A stretch of DNA of 64,000 nt from Bacteroidota bacterium (lineage in GTDB: Bacteria; Bacteroidota; Bacteroidia; AKYH767-A; 2013-40CM-41-45). This document shows, one piece after another, positions 27,233 through 36,839 of this stretch. Made by a program: the position numbers and the translations under genes. The stretch spans positions 34,566 through 98,565 of the forward strand of contig JADKIH010000014.1 of the NCBI GenBank assembly GCA_016721305.1. Reading direction: 5' to 3'. Each line of letters opens with the position of its first letter. Position 1 is the first letter of the stretch. The notes below the pieces were generated by a model. That model was not told the DNA's origin and did not search any database. It worked only from the letters and a program-made list of their open reading frames with translations.

Positions 27233-27628
27233 ATGACAGATCCTATTGCAGACTTCATTACAAGGATTCGTAACGCAGTGAGAGCAAATCACCGCATCGT
27301 ACAGGTGCCTGCGTCGAACCTAAAGAAGGAAATGACAAAAATCCTTAAGGAAAAGGGTTACATCCTCGACTATAAATTCGAAGAGGACAGTAAACAAGGC
27401 CTCATCAAGATCGCTTTGAAATACCATCCGGTAACGAAGGCTCCGGCCATCCGTAACCTGACGCGTATCAGCAAACCAGGTCTCCGTAAATATGCCGGTG
27501 TGGAAAGAATGCCGCGTGTTATCAACGGACTCGGTATTGCCATCTTGTCGACCTCTAAAGGTGTAATGACCGATAAAGAGGCGAAGCAAGAAAAAGTAGG
27601 CGGTGAAGTACTTTGTTATGTTTATTAA
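27233..27628 (+). CDS. rpsH: 30S ribosomal protein S8 (uS8)
   Basis: 131 residues. Central domain binder of 16S rRNA. TDPIADFITRIRNA and the C-terminal LSTSKGVMTDKEA stretch are diagnostic. Confidence 0.97.
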   Translation: MTDPIADFITRIRNAVRANHRIVQVPASNLKKEMTKILKEKGYILDYKFEEDSKQGLIKIALKYHPVTKAPAIRNLTRISKPGLRKYAGVERMPRVINGLGIAILSTSKGVMTDKEAKQEKVGGEVLCYVY

Positions 27629-27649
27629 TCATTAAAGAAAAGAAATCAG

Positions 27650-28206
27650 ATGTCACGTATTGGAAAATTACCAATAACGATTCCGGCCAAAGTTGAGGTC
27701 AAAGTAAACGGCGATACCGTTCAGGTGAAAGGACCGAAAGGCGATCTTTCTCAGAAACTGGTAAGCGGTGTTACAGTAAGCATCGACGGAAGCACACTCA
27801 CGGTGAATCGTGAATCAGAAGCAAAACAACATCGTGCATTGCACGGTCTGTATCGTTCGTTGATCAGCAATATGATCATCGGTGTTTCCGAAGGATTCAA
27901 GAAAGAACAAGAACTCGTTGGTGTGGGTTACAAAGCTTCAGCAACCAGGGACAGTTACTCGATCTTGTACTCGGTTACTCTCACCACTTTATTTTCGAAA
28001 TTCCTTCGGAAGTGAAAGTGAGCACGAAGCAGGAAAAAGGTCAGAATCCGACAGTGATTCTGGAAAGTGCCGATAAACAATTACTCGGTGCCGTGGCCGC
28101 AAAGATTCGTTCATTGCGCTCACCTGAGCCTTACAAAGGAAAAGGTATTAAATTCAGCGGTGAAGTGCTGAGAAGAAAAGCAGGTAAGTCTGCCGCTAAA
28201 AAATAA
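27650..28206 (+). CDS. rplF: 50S ribosomal protein L6 (uL6), frameshifted
   Basis: The first frame is L6 up to GVGYKAS, then turns to non-L6 residues and stops at 28015. From about 27943 another frame reads NQGQLLDLVLGYSHH and continues to the family ending EPYKGKGIKF, with a stop at 28204-28206. One lost base (or two gained) between 27934 and 27943 explains it. Repaired length about 184-185 residues, which is normal. Confidence 0.93.
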
Positions 28207-28214
28207 TTAAGACC

Positions 28215-28565
28215 ATGTTAAGAAAACAGCTCCGCAGAAATAGCATCCGTACACGCATTCGTCGTACGGTAAAAGGAACAGCAGAACGTCCGCGTTTATC
28301 TGTATTCCGTAGCAATAAACAAATTTCGGTTCAGCTCATCGATGATGTAGCAGGTGTAACTTTGGCTGCCGCGTCTTCAGCAGCAAAAGCATTCACAGCT
28401 AAAGGCAACAAAGTTGAACTGGCGAAAGAAGTAGGAAAAACAATCGCTGCCAAAGCCGTTCAAACGGGAATTACAGCAGTTGTGTTTGACCGTGGCGGAT
28501 ACCTCTATCACGGCCGTGTGAAAGCCCTTGCAGAAGGCGCTCGTGAAGGTGGACTGCAATTCTAA
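28215..28565 (+). CDS. rplR: 50S ribosomal protein L18 (uL18)
   Basis: 116 residues. Binds 5S rRNA in the central protuberance. RPRLSVFRSNKQISVQLIDD and the FDRGGYLYHGRVKALAEGAREGG ending are diagnostic. Confidence 0.96.
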   Translation: MLRKQLRRNSIRTRIRRTVKGTAERPRLSVFRSNKQISVQLIDDVAGVTLAAASSAAKAFTAKGNKVELAKEVGKTIAAKAVQTGITAVVFDRGGYLYHGRVKALAEGAREGGLQF

Positions 28566-28595
28566 TTAACTATTATTTGACCGAACAACAGTACT

Positions 28596-29114
28596 ATGTC
28601 AGCAACAAACGTAAAGAGAGTTAAATCAAGCGAGATCGAATTAAAAGACCGTCTTGTAACCGTGAACCGCGTTACGAAAGTAACAAAGGGTGGACGTGCA
28701 TTCACCTTCGCTGCCATCATCGTCGTAGGTGATGAAGCAGGTGTGGTTGGTCACGGACTCGGTAAAGCAAAAGAAGTTACAGATGCCGTTCAAAAAGGCA
28801 TCGACGATGCAAAGAAAAATCTCGTGAAAGTGCCGGTAATGAAAGGTACCGTTCCACACGAAGCATATGGTAAATTCGGTGGCGCTCTTGTGTTCCTGAA
28901 ACCAGCTGCTCCCGGTACTGGTGTTATCGCCGGTGGTGCGATGCGTGCCGTGCTTGAAAGCGTAGGTATTCACGACGTATTGGCGAAATCAAAAGGTAGC
29001 TCGAACCCGCACAACGTGGTAAAAGCAACTATCGATGCGCTTCTCAATATGCGCGACCCGGCTACTGTTGCTCAGCACCGCGGAATTAAAATGACTAAAG
29101 TATTTAACGGCTAA
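28596..29114 (+). CDS. rpsE: 30S ribosomal protein S5 (uS5)
   Basis: 172 residues. Part of the mRNA entry channel. The double-stranded RNA binding-like N-domain (LVTVNRVTKVTKGGRAF) and the GTGVIAGGAMRAVLE segment are present. Confidence 0.97.
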   Translation: MSATNVKRVKSSEIELKDRLVTVNRVTKVTKGGRAFTFAAIIVVGDEAGVVGHGLGKAKEVTDAVQKGIDDAKKNLVKVPVMKGTVPHEAYGKFGGALVFLKPAAPGTGVIAGGAMRAVLESVGIHDVLAKSKGSSNPHNVVKATIDALLNMRDPATVAQHRGIKMTKVFNG

Positions 29115-29141
29115 TCAGCCTCAGTATAAAAAGACCCAGCC

Positions 29142-29315
29142 ATGGCAAAAGTGAAAATTACACTTGTAAAGAGTGGTATTGACCGCCCGATCCGTCAGAA
29201 ACGCACGCTGAACGCATTAGGCCTGACTAAAATGCACAGAACCGTAGAGGTTGAAGCAACTCCGCAAATCAAGGGGATGATCAACGTGGTTAAGCACCTG
29301 GTCGAAGTAAAATAA
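29142..29315 (+). CDS. rpmD: 50S ribosomal protein L30 (uL30)
   Basis: 57 residues, read directly from ATG 29142 to TAA 29313-29315: MAKVKITLVKSGIDRPIRQK at the start, then a LGLTKMHRTVE segment. The length and these motifs match bacterial L30, and the position between rpsE and rplO is the standard one. Confidence 0.95.
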   Translation: MAKVKITLVKSGIDRPIRQKRTLNALGLTKMHRTVEVEATPQIKGMINVVKHLVEVK

Positions 29316-29358
29316 ATTTAAACAATTCTAGTAGTCAAATAGAGAAGACTCATTCATC

Positions 29359-29803
29359 ATGAATTTATCATCACTCAAACCTGCAGAAGGTTCAGTAAGA
29401 AATTCGAAACGACTTGGTCGCGGAACAGGATCAGGCAGAGGTGGCACGTCTACACGTGGTCACAAAGGTGCCCAGTCACGTTCAGGTTATACTTCTAAGC
29501 GTGGTTTCGAAGGTGGACAGATGCCATTACAGCGTCGTCTTCCAAAATTCGGTTTCAAGAACTTATTCCGTATTGAATTTCACGGAATCAATCTAGATAC
29601 ACTTCAAACTTTGGCAGAAGAGAAAAATCACTGCTATTGATGTACAGATCTTAGTTGAAAATGGTCTTGCCAGCAAAAACGACAAAGTTAAAATCCTTGG
29701 TCGCGGCGAACTTAAATCTAAACTCGACATCAAAGCGCACGGATTCTCTGCTGCAGCTAAAGAAGCCATTGAATCAAAAGGCGGATCAATTACAATCCTC
29801 TAA
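29359..29803 (+). CDS. rplO: 50S ribosomal protein L15 (uL15), frameshifted
   Basis: The first frame holds the Gly-rich N-terminus (RLGRGTGSGRGGTSTRGHKG) and stops at 29640. The second continues with ITAIDVQILVENGL and ends at 29801-29803 with the L15-like AKEAIESKGGSITIL. An extra A (or two missing) in the A run at 29623-29627 explains the break. Repaired length about 147 residues. Confidence 0.93.
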
Positions 29804-29811
29804 TTCAAAGT

Positions 29812-31170
29812 ATGAAAAATCTGATACAAACCATCCGGAATATTTTCAAAATTGAAGACTTGAGAATTCGAATTCTCAATACGCTCTTCTTTCTTTTGAT
29901 TTACCGTCTCGGTACGCACATCGTGCTTCCGGGTGTGGACCCACTCATGCTGGCTAATCTCCAGAACCAGACTTCAGGTGGAGTTTTAGGTCTACTCGAT
30001 ATGTTCTCGGGTGGTGCCTTCTCTCACTCGTCGATCTTTGCATTGGGTATCATGCCTTACATCTCTGCCTCAATCGTGATTCAGCTCCTTAGCATCGCGA
30101 TTCCTTACTTCCAGAAATTACAGAAGGAAGGGGAGAGCGGACGTAAACGTATCAATAACATTACCCGTTGGCTGACAGTTATTATTACTGCCTTCCAGGC
30201 TCCGGGTTATATCGTGAATCTTCGTTCACAGGTGCCTAGCGCGATTATCTCGGTATCGCACCCTGAATTGGTTTCGCCGTTCGCTTTCTGGTTGACTTCA
30301 ATTATAATACTCGTTGCCGGTACCATCTTCGTGATGTGGCTTGGTGAGCGTATTACAGATAAAGGTCTCGGAAACGGAATCTCCTTGATCATCATGATCG
30401 GAATCGTTTCCCGACTCCCGTCAGCCTTCCGTGACGAAGTTTTATCACGCGCTAACTCCAATGGGGGAATGGTAGTTCTACTCTTAGAACTTGTTGCACT
30501 CGCTGCTGTGGTTGCTTTCTCCATACTCCTTGTACAGGGTACTCGGCGTATTCCGGTAAACTTCGCCAAGAAAATCGTTGGTAACAAGCAGTACGGCGGA
30601 ACACGCAATTACATTCCATTAAAAGTAAATGCTGCCGGGTGTTATGCCGATCATCTTCGCTCAGGCGATCATGTTCATCCGGCAACTATTGCTCAATTTT
30701 TCCCGGATGCAGGTCCTTCAGGTTTCCTGGCTACTTTCAGCAATCCGTATTCTTTGTGGTACAATGTTGTGTTTGCAACGCTGATCATTCTGTTTACTTA
30801 CTTCTATACTGCCATCGCAGTAAACGCTAATCAAATGGCTGACGATATGAAACGTAATAATGGTTTCATTCCGGGTGTTAAACCCGGTCGCAGCACGGCT
30901 GACTTTATCGATGAGGTGATCTCTCGAATCACTCTGCCTGGATCTATCTTCCTTGCAGTCATTGCAATTCTGCCAACATTTGCCTTATCTATGAGTATCA
31001 ACAACATCTTTGCTAGCTTCTACGGTGGTACTTCACTGCTGATTCTCGTGGGTGTTGTTCTCGATACATTACAACAAATTGAATCACATCTTCTCATGCG
31101 TCACTACGACGGTTTGATGAAGAGTGGAAGGATTAAAGGAAGAAGTACTCAGGTTGCTTCAGCAGTTTAA
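29812..31170 (+). CDS. secY: Protein translocase subunit SecY (two compensating indels)
   Basis: 452 residues, ten transmembrane helices, pore subunit of the SecYEG translocon. Between 30637 and 30680 the reading frame is locally wrong: it gives CYADHLRSGDHVH, where frame +1 gives VMPIIFAQAIMFI, the conserved SecY helix. An extra G in GGG at 30637-30639 and a missing C at 30679-30680 explain it and cancel, so the frame stays open. Eight bases separate it from rplO; map follows. Confidence 0.96.
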   Translation: MKNLIQTIRNIFKIEDLRIRILNTLFFLLIYRLGTHIVLPGVDPLMLANLQNQTSGGVLGLLDMFSGGAFSHSSIFALGIMPYISASIVIQLLSIAIPYFQKLQKEGESGRKRINNITRWLTVIITAFQAPGYIVNLRSQVPSAIISVSHPELVSPFAFWLTSIIILVAGTIFVMWLGERITDKGLGNGISLIIMIGIVSRLPSAFRDEVLSRANSNGGMVVLLLELVALAAVVAFSILLVQGTRRIPVNFAKKIVGNKQYGGTRNYIPLKVNAAGCYADHLRSGDHVHPATIAQFFPDAGPSGFLATFSNPYSLWYNVVFATLIILFTYFYTAIAVNANQMADDMKRNNGFIPGVKPGRSTADFIDEVISRITLPGSIFLAVIAILPTFALSMSINNIFASFYGGTSLLILVGVVLDTLQQIESHLLMRHYDGLMKSGRIKGRSTQVASAV

Positions 31171-31194
31171 TAGTAAAGTATCAGGAATAAGAAG

Positions 31195-31992
31195 ATGCTA
31201 TACTATAAAACGAATGAGGAGATTGAGTTAGTAAGAGAAAGTTCTTTACTTGTTGCCAAAACCCTAGCAGAAGTTGCGAAAGCAATTCGTCCGGGTATTA
31301 CCACGATCGAACTGGATCGTATTGCAGAGGAGTTTATCCGCGATAACCAGGGCGTTCCTGCATTTCTGAATTACCATGGATTTCCGAATTCATTGTGTAT
31401 CTCAGTTAATGCGCAAGTCGTTCACGGCATTCCTAATAAGGATGAATTGAAAGACGGTGATATCTGCTCGGTCGACTGTGGTGTGGTTAAAAATGGTTTC
31501 TATGGTGATTCTGCCTACACATTTGCTCTTGGCGATGTGGACGCTGAAACACTGCAACTTCTGAAAGTAACGCGTGAATCGTTGCTCAAAGGAATTGAAA
31601 AGGCAGTAGCCGGAAATCGTCTGGGTGATGTTAGTTCAGCCATCCAGGAACACGCCGAATCGTTTGGGTTTGGAGTTGTCCGCGAACTGGTCGGCCATGG
31701 TATCGGTCGCCACCTTCACGAAAAGCCTGAGGTTCCGAATTACGGTAAACGTGGTTCAGGACTGGTTCTCAAAGAAGGACTCGTTATCGCGATCGAACCG
31801 ATGATCAATATGGGCACCAAATCGGTGGTTCATGAGAAAGACGGTTGGACGATCCGAACGGCAGATCGAAAACCTTCAGCTCACTTCGAGCATACGGTGG
31901 CGATCCGAAAGGAGACAGCTGACATATTAAGTTCATTCAAATTCATTGAAGAAGTACTCGAAAAGAATATAAACACAAAAGTTACCTACTAA
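31195..31992 (+). CDS. map: Methionine aminopeptidase, type I
   Basis: 265 residues. Removes the initiator Met from nascent proteins. Metal ligands lie in VDCGVVKNGFYGDSA (two Asp), GHGIGRHLHE (His), AIEPM (Glu) and the last Glu in FEHTV. No N-terminal SH3-like or zinc extension, as in class Ia. Position after secY is standard. Confidence 0.97.
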   Translation: MLYYKTNEEIELVRESSLLVAKTLAEVAKAIRPGITTIELDRIAEEFIRDNQGVPAFLNYHGFPNSLCISVNAQVVHGIPNKDELKDGDICSVDCGVVKNGFYGDSAYTFALGDVDAETLQLLKVTRESLLKGIEKAVAGNRLGDVSSAIQEHAESFGFGVVRELVGHGIGRHLHEKPEVPNYGKRGSGLVLKEGLVIAIEPMINMGTKSVVHEKDGWTIRTADRKPSAHFEHTVAIRKETADILSSFKFIEEVLEKNINTKVTY

Positions 31993-31995
31993 ATA

Positions 31996-32214
31996 GTGGC
32001 AAAACAGGCAAACATAGAACAAGACGGTACGATAACGGAAGCGTTGTCAAATGCAATGTTCCGTGTGGAACTGGAAAATGGTCATGAGATCATTGCGCAT
32101 ATCTCCGGGAAAATGAGGATGAATTATATCAAGATTCTTCCGGGCGATAAAGTAAAGGTGGAAATGTCGCCTTACGACTTAACAAAGGGTAGAATAACTT
32201 ATCGTTACAAATAA
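31996..32214 (+). CDS. infA: Translation initiation factor IF-1
   Basis: 72 residues starting at a GTG three bases after the map stop. S1-type OB fold; FRVELENGHEIIAHISGKMR and GDKVKVEMSPYDLTKGRI are diagnostic. Binds the 30S A site during initiation. Confidence 0.97.
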   Translation: MAKQANIEQDGTITEALSNAMFRVELENGHEIIAHISGKMRMNYIKILPGDKVKVEMSPYDLTKGRITYRYK

Positions 32215-32265
32215 AAAATAGAAATCTCAATATTGTGGTCACTATGTGATCCAAACCAGGAAAAA

Positions 32266-32382
32266 ATGAAAGTAAAACCTGCTATCAAAAAGAGAAGTGC
32301 CGATTGCAAGATTGTTCGCAGAAAAGGCAGATTGTATGTAATCAACAAAAAGAATCCACGTTTTAAGCAACGTCAAGGATAA
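32266..32382 (+). CDS. rpmJ: 50S ribosomal protein L36 (bL36)
   Basis: 38 residues read directly from ATG 32266 to TAA 32380-32382 (MKVKPAIKKRSADCKIV at the start). It has only one Cys in the region where the zinc-binding form has a CxxC pair, so this is the zinc-free type. Position between infA and rpsM is standard. Confidence 0.95.
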   Translation: MKVKPAIKKRSADCKIVRRKGRLYVINKKNPRFKQRQG

Positions 32383-32438
32383 TCCTAGTTGAAACAGAAA
32401 TCAAACATTAACAAAGTCAAACAAACAAACCAAGAATA

Positions 32439-32816
32439 ATGGCTCGTATTGCTGGTATAGATTTACCAAAACACAAAAGAGGCGTCATTGGACTTACCTA
32501 CATCTTCGGCATCGGCGATTCAACAGCTGAGCGCATCCTGAATGAAGCAGGTATCGATCATTCTATCAAAGTAGAGGAGTGGAACGACGACCAATTGAAC
32601 AAGATCCGTACAATCATCAACGAATTAAAAGTCGAAGGTGCTTTACGCTCGGAAGTTCAGCTCAATATCAAACGTCTTGTTGATATCAACTGCTACCGTG
32701 GCATGCGTCACCGTAATGGCCTTCCTGTGCGCGGTCAACGTACTAAAACGAACACCCGCACCAGAAAAGGTAAACGTAAAACTGTTGCCAACAAGAAGAA
32801 GGCAACTAAAATGTAA
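32439..32816 (+). CDS. rpsM: 30S ribosomal protein S13 (uS13)
   Basis: 125 residues. Head protein contacting L5 and P-site tRNA. IAGIDLPKHKRGVIGLTYI and the basic ending RHRNGLPVRGQRTKTNTRT are diagnostic. Confidence 0.97.
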   Translation: MARIAGIDLPKHKRGVIGLTYIFGIGDSTAERILNEAGIDHSIKVEEWNDDQLNKIRTIINELKVEGALRSEVQLNIKRLVDINCYRGMRHRNGLPVRGQRTKTNTRTRKGKRKTVANKKKATKM

Positions 32817-32825
32817 TTGATCATC

Positions 32826-33233
32826 ATGGCACAACAACAACAAACAGCCGGTAAAGCAAAAGCCGCTAAGAAGAAAGTGGTGAAAGTGGATGCATTTGGC
32901 AAAGCTTTCATTAACGCAACCTTCAATAATATCATCATCTCTCTCTGTAATGAAACAGGTCAGGTTATTTCCTGGAGCTCTGCAGGTAAAATGGGATTCA
33001 AAGGTTCTAAGAAAAACACTCCGTATGCTGCTCAGTTAGCAGCAGGGGATTGTGCGAAGGTTGCCTTCGACTTAGGTCTGAGAAAGGTGAAAGTATTCGT
33101 TAGAGGACCGGGTGCCGGACGTGAGTCAGCAATCCGTACACTTCACCAGGCAGGTATCGAGGTTACTGAAATCATGGACCTCACTCCAATTCCTCACAAC
33201 GGTTGCCGTCCACGCGGAAAACGCCGAGTTTAA
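32826..33233 (+). CDS. rpsK: 30S ribosomal protein S11 (uS11)
   Basis: 135 residues from the ATG at 32826 (MAQQQQTAGKAK); a second ATG nine bases upstream is less likely. Platform protein of the 30S subunit; ATFNNIIISL and the C-terminal HNGCRPRGKRRV are diagnostic. Confidence 0.96.
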   Translation: MAQQQQTAGKAKAAKKKVVKVDAFGKAFINATFNNIIISLCNETGQVISWSSAGKMGFKGSKKNTPYAAQLAAGDCAKVAFDLGLRKVKVFVRGPGAGRESAIRTLHQAGIEVTEIMDLTPIPHNGCRPRGKRRV

Positions 33234-33268
33234 TTTTATCAGTTCAATAGAGAAAGAAATAATTTACC

Positions 33269-33874
33269 ATGGCAAGATATATTGGCCCTACATCAAAGAT
33301 TGCACGAAAATTCCGTGAACCTATTTTCGGACCTGACAAGGCTCTTGAAAAGAAGAACTATCCTCCGGGACAACACGGTGCAACGAAAAAACGTGCAAAA
33401 CAATCTGAGTACGCTGTTCAGTTAAATGAAAAGCAGAAAGTGAAATACATGTACGGTATCCTCGAACGTCAGTTTGCGAAGATCTTCGATCGCGCATCAC
33501 GTAAATCAGGTATTACCGGTGAAAACCTCCTTCAGTTGATCGAGTTGCGCTTAGATAACGTTATCTACCGTCTCGGAGTTGCTCCGACTCGTATGGCTGC
33601 TCGTCAGATCGTTTCTCACCGTCACGTTACGGTAAATGGTAAAGTGGTAAACATTCCTTCTTACACTTGCAAAAGTGGTGATGTGATTGCTATCCGCGAG
33701 CGTTCTAAAACTCTCGAAGTAATCACTACTCATGCTCCTTCACACGGCAGCCGTCACGCATGGCTGGAGTGGGATCGCGCAAGTATGACCGGCAAAATCC
33801 TCAATGTTCCTTCACGTGATCAGATCCCTGAATCAATTAAAGAACAGTTGATCGTCGAGTTGTACTCTAAATAA
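33269..33874 (+). CDS. rpsD: 30S ribosomal protein S4 (uS4)
   Basis: 201 residues. Assembly-initiating 16S rRNA binder, with S4 domain (RLDNVIYRLGVAPTR..ARQIVSHRHVTVNG). No zinc-binding Cys cluster at the N-terminus. Confidence 0.97.
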   Translation: MARYIGPTSKIARKFREPIFGPDKALEKKNYPPGQHGATKKRAKQSEYAVQLNEKQKVKYMYGILERQFAKIFDRASRKSGITGENLLQLIELRLDNVIYRLGVAPTRMAARQIVSHRHVTVNGKVVNIPSYTCKSGDVIAIRERSKTLEVITTHAPSHGSRHAWLEWDRASMTGKILNVPSRDQIPESIKEQLIVELYSK

Positions 33875-33959
33875 TCCCGGATAAACAGGTGGAAAGACCT
33901 CCCAAAATTATCTTTCCGAATTTTTATACAAAGTCAAACCTTTAACTACAAACGATACA

Positions 33960-34949
33960 ATGGCCATCTTAGCATTTCAGAGACCGGATAAAGTGATCAT
34001 GATTAACTCCGACGACCGTCACGGTGTGTTCGAGTTTCGTCCGCTCGAACCGGGTTATGGAATTACCATCGGTAATGCGTTACGCAGAATCCTTCTTTCT
34101 TCTCTCGAAGGTCATGCCATTACCTCTATCAAAATATCCGGTGTAGACCATGAATTCTCCACCATTAAAGGCGTTGTTGAAGATGTTACAGAGATTATCC
34201 TGAACCTGAAACAAGTTCGTTTCAAACAACAAATTCAGGGTACAGATTCAGAAAAAGTAACGGTAAGCGTAAGTGGTAAAACACAATTCACTGCCGGCGA
34301 TATCAGTAAATTCACTACCGCATTCCAGGTGTTGAATCCTGAACTCGTTCTCTGTAACATGGAAACAAGTGTGAAGCTGACTATCGATCTTCATATCGAT
34401 AAAGGTCGCGGTTACGTTCCTTCAGAGGAAAACAAAAATGCAAGTGCACCGATCGGAACAATTCCAATGGATTCTATCTATACTCCGATCCGTAATGTAA
34501 AATATTCAGTAGAAAACTATCGTGTAGAACAAAAGACTGACTACGAAAAGTTGATCATGGAAATCACTACCGATGGTTCTATTCATCCGAAAGAAGCATT
34601 GAAAGAAGCAGCTGAAATCCTGATTCACCACTTCATGCTTTTCTCTGACGAAAAAATCACTCTTGAAACTAAAGAGAAAACTCCTACAGAGGAACTCGAT
34701 GAGAATACTCTCCACATGCGTCAGCTGTTGAGTACGAAACTCGTTGATATGGATCTTTCTGTTCGCGCCCTCAACTGCCTTAAAGCAGCTGACGTAGAAA
34801 CTCTGGGTGACCTGGTTTCTTATAACAAAGCCGACCCGTTGAAGTTCCGTAACTTCGGTAAGAAATCTCTTACAGAGTTAGAAGAACTCGTTCGTTCAAA
34901 AAACTTGACATTCGGTATGAATGTTGGCAAATACCTCGACAGAAAATAA
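33960..34949 (+). CDS. rpoA: RNA polymerase subunit alpha
   Basis: 329 residues. N-terminal dimerisation domain (EPGYGITIGNALRRILLSS) and C-terminal DNA-binding domain (LNCLKAADVETLGDLV..FGKKSLTELEELV). Located between rpsD and rplQ, as in most bacteria. Confidence 0.98.
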   Translation: MAILAFQRPDKVIMINSDDRHGVFEFRPLEPGYGITIGNALRRILLSSLEGHAITSIKISGVDHEFSTIKGVVEDVTEIILNLKQVRFKQQIQGTDSEKVTVSVSGKTQFTAGDISKFTTAFQVLNPELVLCNMETSVKLTIDLHIDKGRGYVPSEENKNASAPIGTIPMDSIYTPIRNVKYSVENYRVEQKTDYEKLIMEITTDGSIHPKEALKEAAEILIHHFMLFSDEKITLETKEKTPTEELDENTLHMRQLLSTKLVDMDLSVRALNCLKAADVETLGDLVSYNKADPLKFRNFGKKSLTELEELVRSKNLTFGMNVGKYLDRK

Positions 34950-35015
34950 TCGAAGGAAATAATTTAGTAAGACTTGGCCTTCAAAAAAATCGGGCCATAT
35001 TAAGAGCATCAGAAA

Positions 35016-35587
35016 ATGAGACACGGTAAAAAAATTAATCATCTCGGCAGAACGCATAGTCACCGCGCAGCACTTCTTTCTAACATGGCTGCTTCGCTGA
35101 TCCTGCACAAGCGTATCAATACAACGGTTGCGAAAGCAAAAGCGCTTCGTAAATATGTTGAACCAATTATCACACGTTCAAAAGACGATAGCACTCACTC
35201 ACGTCGTATGGTATTCAGTTACCTGCAAGATAAAATTGCCGTTGCTGAACTCTTCCGTGAAGTTGCTCCGAAAGTAGCTGATCGTCCGGTGGTTACACTC
35301 GTATCATCCGCCTCGAAAATCGTCCCGGTGATAACGCAGAAATGTGTATGATGGAACTGGTTGACTTCAACCTGATCTATGGTAATGATGGCGCCGCTGC
35401 TGCTGCTCCTGCTAAGAAAACCACTCGTCGTGGCGGTACTGCTAAGAAAAAGGCTGAAAAAGCTGATTCTGCTGAACCAAAAGCTGAGAAAAAAGCTCCG
35501 GCTAAAAAGGCTAAAGCTTCTGACGACGCTCCAAAAAAGACGACTCGTCGCAAAAAATCTGACGATTCATCTGAAAAAGGCGAATAA
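35016..35587 (+). CDS. rplQ: 50S ribosomal protein L17 (bL17) with Lys/Ala-rich tail, frameshifted
   Basis: MRHGKKINHLGRTHSHRAAL is the family start. The first frame fails after VADRP and stops at 35351; adding one G at 35288-35289 gives DRPGGYTRIIRLENRPGDNA, the family motif, and the frame runs to 35587 (190 residues). The last 65 or so residues are a tail of Ala, Lys, Arg and Asp/Glu. Last gene of the superoperon. Confidence 0.93.
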
Positions 35588-35603
35588 TGGATACTCTCCA
35601 CAT

Positions 35604-35641
35604 AAAAAAAAAGGATAAAACGAACGTTTTATCCTTTTTTT
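35604..35641 (+). terminator. Terminator of the ribosomal protein superoperon
   Basis: AAAAAAAGGATAAAACG pairs with CGTTTTATCCTTTTTTT around a two-base loop, with flanking A and T runs. Confidence 0.9.
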
Positions 35642-35692
35642 GACAAAATCCCAAAGTTTTTAACACTAAATCCTTCGGCTCAACTTAACACC

Positions 35693-35700
35693 TATCTTTG
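35693..35700 (+). promoter_or_regulatory. Bacteroidota -7 element (TATCTTTG) of carA
   Basis: Perfect TAnnTTTG match 12 bases before the carA ATG, giving a leader of only about six bases. No clear -33 TTG at the standard spacing. Confidence 0.55.
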
Positions 35701-35712
35701 CTCCACCATCCG

Positions 35713-36837
35713 ATGAAATACACCGAGAAAAAACCAGCTGTTCTGTTGCTCGAAGACGGAACTCTTTTCCACGGAAAAGCTGCGGGGGCTATTGGCACCT
35801 CTACTGGAGAAATTTGTTTCAATACCGGCATGACCGGCTACCAGGAAATTTTTACCGATCCTTCTTACTTTGGACAAATGCTCGTGGCTACGCATGTGCA
35901 TATCGGTAATTATGGTATCAGCAACGATGAAGTGGAAAGCGATCGTGTAAATATCGCCGGACTTATTTGTCGTAGCTTCAATGTCGGATACTCTCGCAAA
36001 TCAGCCACTGAATCGATCGAGGATTATTTCATTCGTCAGAATGTTGTTGCGATCTCTGATATCGATACGCGCGCTGTAGTGCGTCATATTCGTTCTAAAG
36101 GTGCGATGAACTGTATCGTCTCGTCAGAGATTTCTGACCTTAACGAATTAAAGAATCGTCTGGCTGCGGTACCTTCTATGGCAGGTCTCGAGTTGTCATC
36201 AAAGGTAACTACAACCAAACCTTACTTCGTCGGTAATCCTTCCGCACGCTTCAAAGTGGCAGTGATGGACTTTGGTGTAAAGAAAAATATCATCCGTAAT
36301 TTAGTTGCTCGTGATTGCTACGTGCAGGTCTTTCCTGCGAATACTTCGTTCAAAGAAATTCGCCAGTGGGAAGCTGATGGTGTAATGCTTAGCAACGGCC
36401 CGGGAGATCCTTCTGTAATGCCGGGTGTAGTGAGCACGATTAAAGAAATACTGAATGAGAATACACCGCTTTTTGGAATTTGTCTCGGACAACAACTCCT
36501 TGCACAGGCCTGCGGAATTCATACTTATAAAATGTTTAACGGTCACCGTGGAATTAATCACCCGGTGAAAAATATCATTACAGGTCGCTGCGAAATTACT
36601 TCTCAAAATCACGGATTCTCTGTGATCGAGGAGGAGGTACGTAAATCGAAGAATGTGGAAATTACTCACCTGAATCTGAACGATAATACTATCGAAGGAA
36701 TCAGAGTAAAAGATCGCATTGCGTTCAGTGTGCAATATCACCCTGAATCTGCTCCGGGACCGCACGACAGTACTTATTTATTTGATGATTTTATCGGCGC
36801 GATAAAAAGCGTTGCAGCAAGCGAAGTAAAAGCCTGA
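35713..36837 (+). CDS. carA: Carbamoyl-phosphate synthase, small (glutaminase) subunit
   Basis: 374 residues from the ATG at 35713; an in-frame TTG at 35698 overlaps the promoter element and is rejected. It releases ammonia from glutamine for carbamoyl phosphate (arginine and pyrimidines). The class I amidotransferase nucleophile is in GICLGQQL and the His/Glu pair in QYHPESAPGPHDS. carB is not in this window. It is convergent with the phosphatase gene with only 2 bases between them. Confidence 0.97.
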   Translation: MKYTEKKPAVLLLEDGTLFHGKAAGAIGTSTGEICFNTGMTGYQEIFTDPSYFGQMLVATHVHIGNYGISNDEVESDRVNIAGLICRSFNVGYSRKSATESIEDYFIRQNVVAISDIDTRAVVRHIRSKGAMNCIVSSEISDLNELKNRLAAVPSMAGLELSSKVTTTKPYFVGNPSARFKVAVMDFGVKKNIIRNLVARDCYVQVFPANTSFKEIRQWEADGVMLSNGPGDPSVMPGVVSTIKEILNENTPLFGICLGQQLLAQACGIHTYKMFNGHRGINHPVKNIITGRCEITSQNHGFSVIEEEVRKSKNVEITHLNLNDNTIEGIRVKDRIAFSVQYHPESAPGPHDSTYLFDDFIGAIKSVAASEVKA

Positions 36838-36839
36838 TT

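Noticed and set aside
35698..35712. TTG start of carA at 35698
   Set aside because: It overlaps the TATCTTTG promoter element and extends past the usual N-terminus; the ATG at 35713 is preferred.
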